Source: Alistipes sp. (GTDB lineage Bacteria > Bacteroidota > Bacteroidia > Bacteroidales > Rikenellaceae). Taken from it: 64,000 bases of DNA. Shown in pieces: positions 1-6,814 of the stretch (position 1 is its first letter; each line of letters opens with the position of its first letter). The position numbers were made by a program, and so were the translations under genes. Location of the stretch: positions 31,107 to 95,106 of the forward strand of contig JAFZFX010000009.1 in NCBI GenBank assembly GCA_017555695.1. The letters are read 5' to 3'. Under the pieces are notes generated by a model, which was given only the letters and a program-made list of their open reading frames with translations, was not told the DNA's origin and did not search any database.

Positions 1-1
1 C

Positions 2-817
2 TACTCGTTGGCGGCAGAGTTGGAGGATATCTATCAGTGGACTGTGGACTTTTTCGGCATACAGAAGGGCGACAACTTCACCGTCATCTACGACGAGAAA
101 CTCATCGACACCACCCATGTCGGCATCGGCCGTATCTGGGGTGCGAAGTTCACCCACGCAGGCAAAGATGTCTATGCAATCCCCTTCAAGCAGAACGGCA
201 AGATTCAATATTGGGAGTTCAATGGAGCATCGTTGCGCAAGCAGCTGCTGAAGGCTCCGCTGAAGTTCTCACGCATCAGTTCGCGCTTCTCACGCGCAAG
301 ACTCCACCCCGTACATCGCGTCTATCGCCCGCACCTGGGTGTGGACTACGCAGCGCCATCGGGTACACCCGTACACGCCGTAGCTGACGGAGTAGTTACA
401 TTCAAGGGCTGGGACCGTGGTGGAGGCGGTAATACACTGAAAATCAAGCACGCAGGCAACCTTATGACGGGATACCTGCACTTGAGCAAATTTGCCAAGG
501 GCATCAGCCAAGGCTCGCGCGTATCGCAGGGCCAGCTCATTGGTTATGTGGGTAGCACGGGTACATCTACTGGTCCGCACTTGGACTATCGTATCTGGAA
601 GAACGGCACCAACATCGACCCGCTGAAGGTTCCGCAGGAGCCTGCCGAGCCCATCAACGATGCAAACAAGGCTGCCTTCGAACAGATTAGAGACCGCGTG
701 ATTGCTGAGCTCAACGGCGAGGCTACACCCGATATGATTGTAACACAACTCGACAGCGTAGTGATGGTAGCCGACACGGTGAAAGTCACTGTAGCAGAAG
801 AGAAAATAACCAAATAA
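2..817 (+). CDS. M23 family metallopeptidase, 5' end cut by the window
   Basis: Zinc endopeptidase of the M23 (lysostaphin/LytM) family, expected to cut peptide cross-links in peptidoglycan in the periplasm. The frame is open to the left edge, so the true start and any signal peptide or LysM region lie outside; the first in-frame TTG (base 8) is only an internal codon. Family signatures are HLGVDYAAPSGTPVHA (the HxxxD zinc pair) near residue 110, GYLHLS near 155, and GPHLDYRIW (HxH-like) near 190. About 60 residues follow the peptidase core with no domain I recognise. It ends 6 bases before the next gene, suggesting cotranscription. Similar proteins can be shape or division factors, which cannot be resolved here. 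Confidence 0.88.
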   Translation, partial: YSLAAELEDIYQWTVDFFGIQKGDNFTVIYDEKLIDTTHVGIGRIWGAKFTHAGKDVYAIPFKQNGKIQYWEFNGASLRKQLLKAPLKFSRISSRFSRARLHPVHRVYRPHLGVDYAAPSGTPVHAVADGVVTFKGWDRGGGGNTLKIKHAGNLMTGYLHLSKFAKGISQGSRVSQGQLIGYVGSTGTSTGPHLDYRIWKNGTNIDPLKVPQEPAEPINDANKAAFEQIRDRVIAELNGEATPDMIVTQLDSVVMVADTVKVTVAEEKITK

Positions 818-823
818 CGACCG

Positions 824-1243
824 ATGGAGGTAGATAAGAAAATAGATAATTTCATCAGCGAACACCATGTGCTAACACTTGCGGTGGCTACGCCTGACGG
901 AGCCCCCTACTGCTGCAACTGCTTCTATGCTTACGACAGCAAGACGGCGGCCTTCATCTTCACATCGGGAATGGAGACCCACCACGCACAGCTGATGACG
1001 GCCAACAACCGCGTGGCCGCCTCAATCGTACTGGAAACACGCACCGTGGGTAAGGTGCAGGGCTTGCAGATTACGGGACACATCCGCGAGGCTATCGAGG
1101 GCGACAAGCTCGCCTACATCAAACAGTACCCCTACGCCGCCGTGGCTGACCTTACGCTGTGGCGACTGGAGGCCGACTTTATGAAACTAACCGATAACAC
1201 TTTAGGCTTCGGCAAGAAACTTATATGGCAGAAACAGGAATAA
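824..1243 (+). CDS. Pyridoxamine 5'-phosphate oxidase-like split-barrel protein (YhbP/UPF0306 type)
   Basis: Small (139 aa) FMN-binding split-barrel family protein. It resembles YhbP/UPF0306 in length and layout: an N-terminal helix, LTLAVATPDGAPYCCNCFYAYD, then FIFTSGMETHHAQLM, where the HH region resembles the flavin or heme-contacting turn of the family. No catalytic assignment is possible from sequence; members are usually of unknown function or bind FMN or heme. It sits between the M23 peptidase (6-base gap) and ispD, whose start overlaps this gene by 19 bases, so translation of the two is probably coupled. Confidence 0.72.
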   Translation: MEVDKKIDNFISEHHVLTLAVATPDGAPYCCNCFYAYDSKTAAFIFTSGMETHHAQLMTANNRVAASIVLETRTVGKVQGLQITGHIREAIEGDKLAYIKQYPYAAVADLTLWRLEADFMKLTDNTLGFGKKLIWQKQE

Positions 1244-1905
1244 TCATCGTGGCGGGAGGCTCTGGCCAGCGTATGGGCAGCAGCATACCCAAGCAGTTCT
1301 TGATGCTGGGCAACCAGCCCGTGCTGGTACACTCCATCAACCGCATACACCAAACACTGCCCGCAGCAGAGATTGTGGTGGTGTTGCCCGAGGAGCATAT
1401 ACCTCTGTGGCAGAATCTGGCGGCCAGATTCGATGTGGCCAAGCATAAGATAGCAACGGGCGGTAGCGAACGCTTCTATTCGGTCAAGAACGGCTTGAAG
1501 GAGTTGAGCGACGATGTAAAGATTGTGGCAGTACACGATGCCGTAAGACCTCTGGTGTCGAAGAAACTACTTATCCGCCTGGTGCTCCAGGCCGAGAAGA
1601 GTGTGGCCGTGATACCCACCCTGCCGCCAGTGGATTCGTTCCGCTATGTGCAGGGCGACGACTCGTCAATCATCGACCGCTCGGCACTGCGTATTGTGCA
1701 GACCCCGCAGATGTTCAACGCCGAGGTGCTGCGCCGCGCCTACGAGCAGGAGTTCTCGACAAAGTTTACCGACGACGCCTCGGTGGTGGAGTCTATGGGC
1801 GAGAAGATTACCCTCTGCGAGGGCGAGCACCAGAACCTGAAGATAACCACACCCGAAGACCTTGTTATTGCCACAGCACTGCTCGATGCCGAGCAGGAGG
1901 CATAA
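1225..1905 (+). CDS. ispD: 2-C-methyl-D-erythritol 4-phosphate cytidylyltransferase
   Basis: Cytosolic enzyme of the MEP isoprenoid pathway, joining MEP and CTP to give CDP-ME. The 226-residue length is normal. The N-terminal nucleotide loop IIVAGGSGQRMGSSIPKQF carries the family's Arg and Lys. VHDAVRPLVS near residue 105 is the second signature, followed by RIVQTPQMF and TDDASVVE, and LKITTPEDL near the C-terminus. Its ATG lies inside the last 19 bases of the upstream gene, in another frame. IspF is not adjacent, so this is not an IspDF fusion. Confidence 0.95.
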   Translation: MAETGIIIVAGGSGQRMGSSIPKQFLMLGNQPVLVHSINRIHQTLPAAEIVVVLPEEHIPLWQNLAARFDVAKHKIATGGSERFYSVKNGLKELSDDVKIVAVHDAVRPLVSKKLLIRLVLQAEKSVAVIPTLPPVDSFRYVQGDDSSIIDRSALRIVQTPQMFNAEVLRRAYEQEFSTKFTDDASVVESMGEKITLCEGEHQNLKITTPEDLVIATALLDAEQEA

Positions 1906-1959
1906 CCTTGCGTCATACTCCGCAAAGCGATATAACCCACGCAAACCCAGCTTTTTAAG

Positions 1960-2490
1960 ATGATACGCAGCTTCAAATACAACATCGACCGCAAGACCAT
2001 CATCAAAACCGTGCTGACCATCCTCATTCTGGTGGCGGGCGCCGTTTTGCTCTATGTGCTGTACACGGGAGGTGCCTTTTCGGCGTGGTTCGTGTCGGCC
2101 ATCTTGGCCGTGTTGGCGCTGATGGTACTATCCATTCCGCAACGCGTGGTGCTGCTCGATGGCACGCTCGAGATTCAGTGTATCTCTGACATCACCGAGA
2201 TTAATATCCGCGAGATAGCCACAATCCGCAAGGTCGAGAAACGCGATATGCGCTGGATTAAGGTTCTGTTCGGCGCAGCGGGATTCTTCGGTTATTACGG
2301 CAAATACTTCGATTTTAAGGAGTTTGACACCGTTATGGTCTATGCCTCGGAGTGGAACAACTTTGTGGAAATTACCGACATCTACGACACCCGCATCTAC
2401 ATCTCGTGCCGCGAGGCCGACGCCCTAATCGATGCCGTCACCCAAGCCCAAAAGATGTTTGGCACAGAAGATAAAGATTCGACTGAATAA
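1960..2490 (+). CDS. PH domain-like membrane protein, function unknown
   Basis: A 176-residue protein with two closely spaced hydrophobic segments (about residues 16-35 and 42-62), then a soluble domain of about 110 residues. The soluble part is rich in beta-strands (VVLLDGTLEIQ, ITEINIREIATIRKVEK, FVEITDIYDTRIYISC) and ends in a helix (READALIDAVTQAQKMF). This pattern fits the bacterial PH-like (bPH) families. Topology suggests a cytoplasmic PH-like domain on a hairpin anchor. Role unknown. It ends just before a strong bidirectional terminator. Confidence 0.62.
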   Translation: MIRSFKYNIDRKTIIKTVLTILILVAGAVLLYVLYTGGAFSAWFVSAILAVLALMVLSIPQRVVLLDGTLEIQCISDITEINIREIATIRKVEKRDMRWIKVLFGAAGFFGYYGKYFDFKEFDTVMVYASEWNNFVEITDIYDTRIYISCREADALIDAVTQAQKMFGTEDKDSTE

Positions 2491-2497
2491 TAAAAAG

Positions 2498-2537
2498 ACT
2501 GGCTGTCAGATATGCTCCGACAGCCAGTTTTTCTTTT
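2498..2537. terminator. Bidirectional rho-independent terminator
   Basis: Arms ACTGGCTGTC and GACAGCCAGT pair perfectly over 10 bp around an 11-base loop. A T-rich run (TTTTTCTTTT) follows on the plus strand and an A-rich run precedes it. It separates the convergent PH-like gene (+) and the ZIP transporter gene (-). Confidence 0.88.
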
Positions 2538-2565
2538 ATGGTTTGTTTTGTGGATGGCAGCGCAG

Positions 2566-3348
2566 TTAGCCTAATGCGACATCGAGCAACATCATCAAGG
2601 CGAAGCCGACAGCGGCGCCTACGGTGCCGATGTTGGAGTGGCGGCCGTTCTGCGACTCGGGGATAAGCTCCTCGATGACCACATACATCATAGCGCCCGC
2701 CGCAAATGCCAACAAGAAGGGCAACACGGGGTGAAGTATATCTATCAAAAGAATGGTCACAATAGCTGCAACCGGCTCTACCACACCCGACAACACTCCG
2801 TAGGTAAAGGCTCTACGGCGTGAGCAGGAGCTGCTCTTCAGCGGCATAGAGACGATAGCACCCTCGGGGAAATTCTGTATAGCGATACCGAACGACAGAG
2901 CCATTGCTGCCGCCATAGTTATCTCGGCATTATCGGCCATCACGCTCGCAAATACCACACCTACGGCCATACCCTCGGGGATATTGTGCAGCGTAACAGC
3001 AAAAAGGAGCATCGCCGAGCGACCCAAGCCACTCTTCACTCCCTCGGGTTCAGATGAGCCGATATGCATATGTGGCACGAATGTGTCGAGCACCAGAAGC
3101 GAGAACATTCCCGCCAGGAAACCCGTCACGGCTGGCAACCACTCGACGCCTCCGCTTGCTGCCGTCATATTGATTGAGGGGATTAGCAGCGACCACACCG
3201 AGGCGGCAATCATCACACCCGCAGCAAATCCCAACAACAGTTTCTGCAGCCACGAGCTAATCTGCTCACGCAACAGAAAGACCATACCAGCACCCAACAC
3301 GGTGCCTAAAAACGGCAACAGAAGACCATACAATACGGCTGTATTCAT
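2566..3348 (-). CDS. ZIP family divalent metal transporter (GufA/ZupT-like)
   Basis: Inner-membrane importer of zinc or related divalent metals. The 260 residues carry about eight hydrophobic segments. The ZIP metal-site signatures are present: LHNIPEGMAVGV on TM4 and IQNFPEGA on TM5, with a His-containing loop (PHMHIG) between TM3 and TM4. IEELIPES near the C-terminus is also typical. It is the last gene of the reverse cluster DUF2148-luxS-nucleosidase-ZIP, 10 bases after the nucleosidase. The cluster could couple metal supply to the Zn/Fe-dependent LuxS, but that is inference. ZupT versus GufA specificity cannot be told. Confidence 0.9.
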   Translation of the reverse strand: MNTAVLYGLLLPFLGTVLGAGMVFLLREQISSWLQKLLLGFAAGVMIAASVWSLLIPSINMTAASGGVEWLPAVTGFLAGMFSLLVLDTFVPHMHIGSSEPEGVKSGLGRSAMLLFAVTLHNIPEGMAVGVVFASVMADNAEITMAAAMALSFGIAIQNFPEGAIVSMPLKSSSCSRRRAFTYGVLSGVVEPVAAIVTILLIDILHPVLPFLLAFAAGAMMYVVIEELIPESQNGRHSNIGTVGAAVGFALMMLLDVALG

Positions 3349-3358
3349 ACAAGCAAAC

Positions 3359-3946
3359 CTATCTTAATGACTCAAGACAATCAACAAATAGGCCGAAATC
3401 GCTATGTGAATCAACAAACTCATCGTATGACTGCTCGGAGTCACCCTCCTCGGGGACATCCGAAATCATCTTTACAACCACCACGGGCAGATCGAAGAGC
3501 TCGGCAGCCTGGCAGACAGCCGTAGCCTCCATATCGAACAGACCATCAGTAAAACCATACTTGGCTTTTGTGGCCGCTATAATTTCGCCATCGACAAAAG
3601 AGTCACCAGTCCAGATACCCATATCGTCGTGACCGATAAGCAGATGCGGGTCGGTAAGTTCGGGCACAAAGTCGCCGGGGATACGGCAGTCGTGGTAGCG
3701 GGCAATGCGAGGCATAACCACCTCACCACGCTTACGGCCAATGGTCGATGCTGCATAACCAACAACGGCCACACGGTCGAACTCGCCACCTGCACGCATC
3801 ACAGCCATAGCTGTATTTGCCGCAGCCAACGCCTTGCCGACACCCGTACGCACGATGGTATAGCTATTCTTCAACTCCTTGCCCTCGATGGCGGCGCTCA
3901 TATTGCGGTACTCACGCTCGGTGGGAACAATCACAAGGTATCTCAT
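3359..3946 (-). CDS. 5'-methylthioadenosine/S-adenosylhomocysteine nucleosidase-like protein (Pfs/MTAN family)
   Basis: Nucleoside phosphorylase-fold hydrolase. Its position directly after luxS (1-base gap) argues that it removes adenine from S-adenosylhomocysteine, giving the S-ribosylhomocysteine that LuxS uses. At 195 aa it is shorter than typical MTAN (about 230). It keeps the purine/ribose signatures FDMEATAVCQAAELF (Met-Glu pair) and VVKMISDVPEE (catalytic Asp in the ISD motif). A Lys stands where MTAN usually has Arg before ISD. A glycine-rich GVGKALAAANTA near residue 35 matches the family N-terminus. Alternative: a futalosine hydrolase-type nucleosidase. Confidence 0.78.
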   Translation of the reverse strand: MRYLVIVPTEREYRNMSAAIEGKELKNSYTIVRTGVGKALAAANTAMAVMRAGGEFDRVAVVGYAASTIGRKRGEVVMPRIARYHDCRIPGDFVPELTDPHLLIGHDDMGIWTGDSFVDGEIIAATKAKYGFTDGLFDMEATAVCQAAELFDLPVVVVKMISDVPEEGDSEQSYDEFVDSHSDFGLFVDCLESLR

Positions 3947-3947
3947 A

Positions 3948-4466
3948 CTACCACAACGGATTATAGATTGAACCTATACCCTCCTGCTCAGCCTGCTCAC
4001 GAGTGAACAGACAGCGCATATACTGCGCCATAGCGTCGTTGGTAGCGGCGATAGCATACAGTCCAGGGTTACCGCACTGCACCTCGTTCAAACCTACGAT
4101 ATCATCCTTCGATTTGAGGGGGAACACATTTTTATATACGCGCGCAAGAGCCAGACGGATATCCTCTGCATCGACATTGTTCATTGTCGAGAGGTAGAAA
4201 CCTGTCTTGCAACCCATCGGGCAGAACGACACGATGCTGGCGCCGATAACGGGGTCGAGACGCAGATGGTAGGCCATCAGATGCTCGATGGTGTGTACCT
4301 CACCCGAGCCAAGGGGCGAGTGATCCATAGGCGCACGGAAGCGCATATCCCACGAGTGAACGGCCAAAGTGTCGTTGATTGTGTAAACAGACCTCAAGTA
4401 AAGGCCCTCCTTAAGTGTTATATGGTCTACATCGAATGACGAAACCACCGATTTCTTGTTCTCCAT
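3948..4466 (-). CDS. luxS: S-ribosylhomocysteine lyase LuxS
   Basis: Splits S-ribosylhomocysteine into homocysteine and DPD, the AI-2 precursor, in the activated methyl cycle. The metal-site motif HTIEHL is present (both His ligands and the catalytic Glu). PMGCKTGFYLS holds the catalytic Cys, and the third metal ligand is the Cys of LNEVQCGNPG. I chose the ATG at 4466 (MENKKSVVSSF) because it matches usual LuxS N-termini; an upstream in-frame codon at 4508 would add an unlikely Lys-rich extension. Order on the minus strand is DUF2148, luxS, nucleosidase, ZIP. Confidence 0.95.
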   Translation of the reverse strand: MENKKSVVSSFDVDHITLKEGLYLRSVYTINDTLAVHSWDMRFRAPMDHSPLGSGEVHTIEHLMAYHLRLDPVIGASIVSFCPMGCKTGFYLSTMNNVDAEDIRLALARVYKNVFPLKSKDDIVGLNEVQCGNPGLYAIAATNDAMAQYMRCLFTREQAEQEGIGSIYNPLW

Positions 4467-4518
4467 ATCTCGTTTTGTTTTAATTTTTCCTTTTTTCTGA
4501 CACCACACCAGAAGACAA

Positions 4519-5061
4519 CTACTTCTTCACGGGCGACTTGCGGTCGAAGAAGGGGTTTTTCGACGAGGCGCTCAACGGAATAGCAAATGTCAGGTCGGCA
4601 TCGGGAATAACATTCATACGCTTGGCAGCCCATCCAGCCGAGAACATCACGCGCGAATCGAGACGCAGGTCGGCAATCTTCGAGCAGGCAGCACCGATAG
4701 CGATACCCACATCCACGCTGTTCATTGCACAAGGTGTAGCCTCGGGTTTAGCCTCGCAAGCGGCGTAACCGCAATAGCCGCAGTTAAGACCGCAGGGAAA
4801 GCCCTTCTCCTTAACACCAATTACGATAATAGCCTCAGCCTGAAGCACATTGGCTGCATCGCGCAACAAGAACTTCATACCCGACTCCTCGCTCAAGGCA
4901 AGCATATTCTGTGATAACTCCTCGATGTGCTCATCTGTAATCATAGCCACCTCTACCAGGTCACGGCCCTTGGCCTTGGGAGCTGTGCGGGCTGCAGTCA
5001 TCACAGCCTCGGCAAGCATTCTGACGCTCTGTCCGCGCAATTCACGCTCGTTGTAAATCAT
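4519..5061 (-). CDS. DUF2148 ferredoxin-domain protein
   Basis: A 180-residue cytosolic protein of the DUF2148 family. The central cysteine cluster GLNCGYCGYAAC plus a preceding Cys and the following CEAKPEATPCAMN suggests iron-sulfur cluster binding. VDVGIAIGAACSKIADL then DSRVMFSAGWAA are the conserved second half of the family. Function is unknown. First gene of the luxS operon, with a clear Shine-Dalgarno-like AGGAG 8 bases before the ATG, unusual among the A-rich leaders here. Cotranscription with luxS and the nucleosidase hints at sulfur or methyl-cycle metabolism, by context only. Confidence 0.8.
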   Translation of the reverse strand: MIYNERELRGQSVRMLAEAVMTAARTAPKAKGRDLVEVAMITDEHIEELSQNMLALSEESGMKFLLRDAANVLQAEAIIVIGVKEKGFPCGLNCGYCGYAACEAKPEATPCAMNSVDVGIAIGAACSKIADLRLDSRVMFSAGWAAKRMNVIPDADLTFAIPLSASSKNPFFDRKSPVKK

Positions 5062-5095
5062 AACTCTTCTCCTTTATTTAATTACTTTTCGGGCC

Positions 5096-5103
5096 TAAAA
5101 GTA
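5096..5103 (-). promoter_or_regulatory. Candidate -7 element for the DUF2148-luxS operon
   Basis: On the minus strand TACTTTTA differs from the Bacteroidetes TAnnTTTG form by one base and lies 35 bases before the start codon. No good TTTG box was found at the expected distance upstream, so support is weak. Confidence 0.35.
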
Positions 5104-5230
5104 CAACTTTTTTCGATAACGGCCTACTATCGGCCCACTATTTCGTTCAAATAGCCCCTCTACGACTCTCAACAAAGAGCGCGTGGCTCACTTTTTGCGT
5201 TGGCATAGAACAGAGAAAATAATCACTTCT

Positions 5231-6304
5231 ATGGAGAGAATCAGAATATATCAGTTTACCGACCCCACCTGCATCTGGTGTTGGGGCAACGAGCCTGCAA
5301 TCAGGGCGTTGGACTATCTTTACGGCAGCAAGATAGATATAGAATTCATCATGGGCGGACTCGTCGAGGATATCTACACGCTCTACAACATCGAGGGTAG
5401 CCGCCAGCACATACTCGACTGCGCCAACGCCCGAATCACCGACACCTGGCGTGCCGCCTCGAAGTGCCACGCGATGCCCATCAGAGAGGGTGCCGTGGCG
5501 CTCTACAACGAGAACTACACTTCGAGTTTCCCGCAGAACATAGCCTACGAAGCGGCCAAACGCATCGACCGCCAGAAGGCCAAACACTTTCTGCGACTGC
5601 TACGCGAAGCGACCTTCACCGAGGGTAAGCGCACCTCGCAGATTGATGTGCTGATTGAGTTGGCCGCGAAGGCGGGAATCGACGCCACGCAGTTCATCGA
5701 CGCCTACACCAACGGCGACGCGCAGGCCGACTTCCTGAGCGACAGGATGCTCTGCCAGCGCAATGGCATCACGGGCTTCCCATCGTATATGATTAAGTAC
5801 AACGACACGAGCATCATACTCGGTGGATATCAGAATCTTGATACATTCCACAACATCATAGCACGCCTATCGGGTGGCAAGGTAAAACCCAAGAAGGCGG
5901 GCCCCTCGCTGGCCAATGTACGCGAATTCATCAACCACTACGAGAGGGTCTATCCCGTCGAGATTGAGACCGCCTTTGGCCTCGACAAGGCGGCCACCGA
6001 CCTGATGATAAGCAACCTTATCGAGGATGGCAGCGTAGCAACAACCCCCATTGGACAAGGACAAAGACTTTCGTTGTCGGGCGCATACCGCACGGCACAA
6101 CACAATAAAAAATTTAATTATAAAACTATGGAAAAGAAAGAGTTGAAAACAACAGCCACAAAGGCCGAAAACGCAGCAACCAAATCAGCAGCCGAAAAGT
6201 CGGCTACAAAGGCCTCTGCAGAGAAGTGTACAACAAAGGGTTGTGGCACATCGAAGCCCAAGGCTACCACTGCGAAGAAGGAGAAGCAGACCGTTAAGGC
6301 ATAG
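5231..6304 (+). CDS. DsbA-family (FrnE-like) oxidoreductase with a Lys/Ala-rich C-terminal tail
   Basis: Thioredoxin-fold protein of the DsbA/FrnE group. The redox motif CIWCWG is at about residues 13-18, followed by a helical insert, and the cis-Pro loop ITGFPSYMIKY lies near residue 180. With no signal peptide it should be cytosolic. I chose ATG 5231 because the fold begins at once (MERIRIYQFTDPTC); an upstream in-frame ATG at 5183 is less likely. Residues 235-290 (VREFINHYERVYPVEIETAF...) look like an extra helical domain. From residue 300 (an in-frame ATG at 6128) the protein becomes a low-complexity Lys/Thr/Ala tail with two Cys. The DNA just before that ATG is A/T-rich like an intergenic leader, so tail and enzyme may be a recent fusion or a read-through pair. 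Confidence 0.75.
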   Translation: MERIRIYQFTDPTCIWCWGNEPAIRALDYLYGSKIDIEFIMGGLVEDIYTLYNIEGSRQHILDCANARITDTWRAASKCHAMPIREGAVALYNENYTSSFPQNIAYEAAKRIDRQKAKHFLRLLREATFTEGKRTSQIDVLIELAAKAGIDATQFIDAYTNGDAQADFLSDRMLCQRNGITGFPSYMIKYNDTSIILGGYQNLDTFHNIIARLSGGKVKPKKAGPSLANVREFINHYERVYPVEIETAFGLDKAATDLMISNLIEDGSVATTPIGQGQRLSLSGAYRTAQHNKKFNYKTMEKKELKTTATKAENAATKSAAEKSATKASAEKCTTKGCGTSKPKATTAKKEKQTVKA

Positions 6305-6353
6305 GGTCACTGCATCACCAACAGCAGACAAAATTTATTGGTTTGGTTTTAAC

Positions 6354-6395
6354 GGGGTTGTCCAGCAATTTGTCGGACAACCCCTTATTTTTAGA
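6354..6395 (+). terminator. Rho-independent terminator, GGGGTTGTC family
   Basis: Arms GGGGTTGTCC and GGACAACCCC pair over 10 bp with an 11-base loop, followed by TTATTTTT. Near-identical hairpins recur at 35534 and 58490. Ends transcription of the DsbA-like gene before the ilv leader. Confidence 0.88.
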
Positions 6396-6551
6396 AATTG
6401 CATAACAAAAGCTATTTTCAGAGTGGGTACTTACAGTTTTCAAAAGATAATTATGCATAACCAATGCAACAAAATCGGGCGTAAAATCAAGTAAATAGAG
6501 GTTTTGGGCGCATAAACAGCGGACTTTATATGCAGAAAAGTGGATATTTTT
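6396..6551. other. AT-rich spacer without recognisable gene
   Basis: Between the terminator and the ilv promoter I see no credible coding frame. A TTATGCATAA palindrome lies near 6450, and GCATAA near 6400 forms an inverted repeat with it. It could be a regulator site upstream of the ilv promoter, but nothing more supports that. Confidence 0.4.
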
Positions 6552-6583
6552 CTTGTTTTTAATATTTTTTACTATTATATTTG
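6552..6583 (+). promoter_or_regulatory. Promoter of the ilv-leu operon
   Basis: TATATTTG at 6576-6583 matches the Bacteroidetes -7 form TAnnTTTG exactly. CTTG at 6552-6555 stands 20 bases upstream in the place of the -33 TTTG box. Transcription should start near 6590, giving a leader of roughly 225 bases before ilvD. The early leader also holds a hairpin with arms GGTGTTT (6616-6622) and AAACACC (6631-6637). Confidence 0.7.
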
Positions 6584-6665
6584 CAGTGTAGTTAGGTTTT
6601 TTAGGTGAAATGAGGGGTGTTTTAGCCCCGAAACACCGTAAAAGTTAGGTAATTTAAGTTAATTT

Positions 6666-6722
6666 ATGAATAGCTGTTTGTATATTATTATCAACCTAAT
6701 CCTCGTGGTCTTGCGTAGATAA
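6666..6722 (+). CDS. Branched-chain amino acid leader peptide (attenuator peptide)
   Basis: An 18-codon frame, ATG to TAA, encodes MNSCLYIIINLILVVLRR. Ten of the 18 codons are Ile (4), Leu (4) or Val (2), clustered as Ile-Ile-Ile-Asn-Leu-Ile-Leu-Val-Val-Leu at codons 7-16. These are exactly the end products of the operon that follows. The stop codon lies 2 bases before the first arm of the antiterminator, so a ribosome reaching it would cover that arm. The arrangement parallels the enterobacterial ilv and leu leader peptides; homology is not implied. The peptide itself probably has no other role. Confidence 0.85.
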   Translation: MNSCLYIIINLILVVLRR

Positions 6723-6724
6723 CG

Positions 6725-6794
6725 GGAGAAAGGTTGTATGTATACAGTAGCTGAATTATACCAAGCCTTTCTCCTTGCTGGAGAAAGGTTTTTT
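6725..6794 (+). promoter_or_regulatory. Transcription attenuator of the ilv-leu operon
   Basis: Three arms are visible. A: GGAGAAAGG at 6725-6733. B: CCTTTCTCC at 6766-6774. C: GGAGAAAGG at 6780-6788, followed by TTTTTT (6789-6794). A and C are identical, and both pair perfectly with B over 9 bp. B:C with its 5-base loop and T-run is an intrinsic terminator, and A:B is the competing antiterminator. If ribosomes stall on the Ile/Leu/Val codons (6684-6713), A is free, A:B forms and transcription enters ilvD. If they reach the stop codon (6720-6722), A is masked and B:C terminates. The geometry is seen directly; the mechanism is inferred from known attenuators. Confidence 0.85.
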
Positions 6795-6814
6795 AGTTAA
6801 AAACAAGGTTAGTG

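Noticed and set aside
5062-5230. SAM- or SAH-sensing riboswitch before the DUF2148-luxS operon
   Set aside because: No conserved SAM or SAH riboswitch core was recognised in the short leader; only a candidate promoter was seen.
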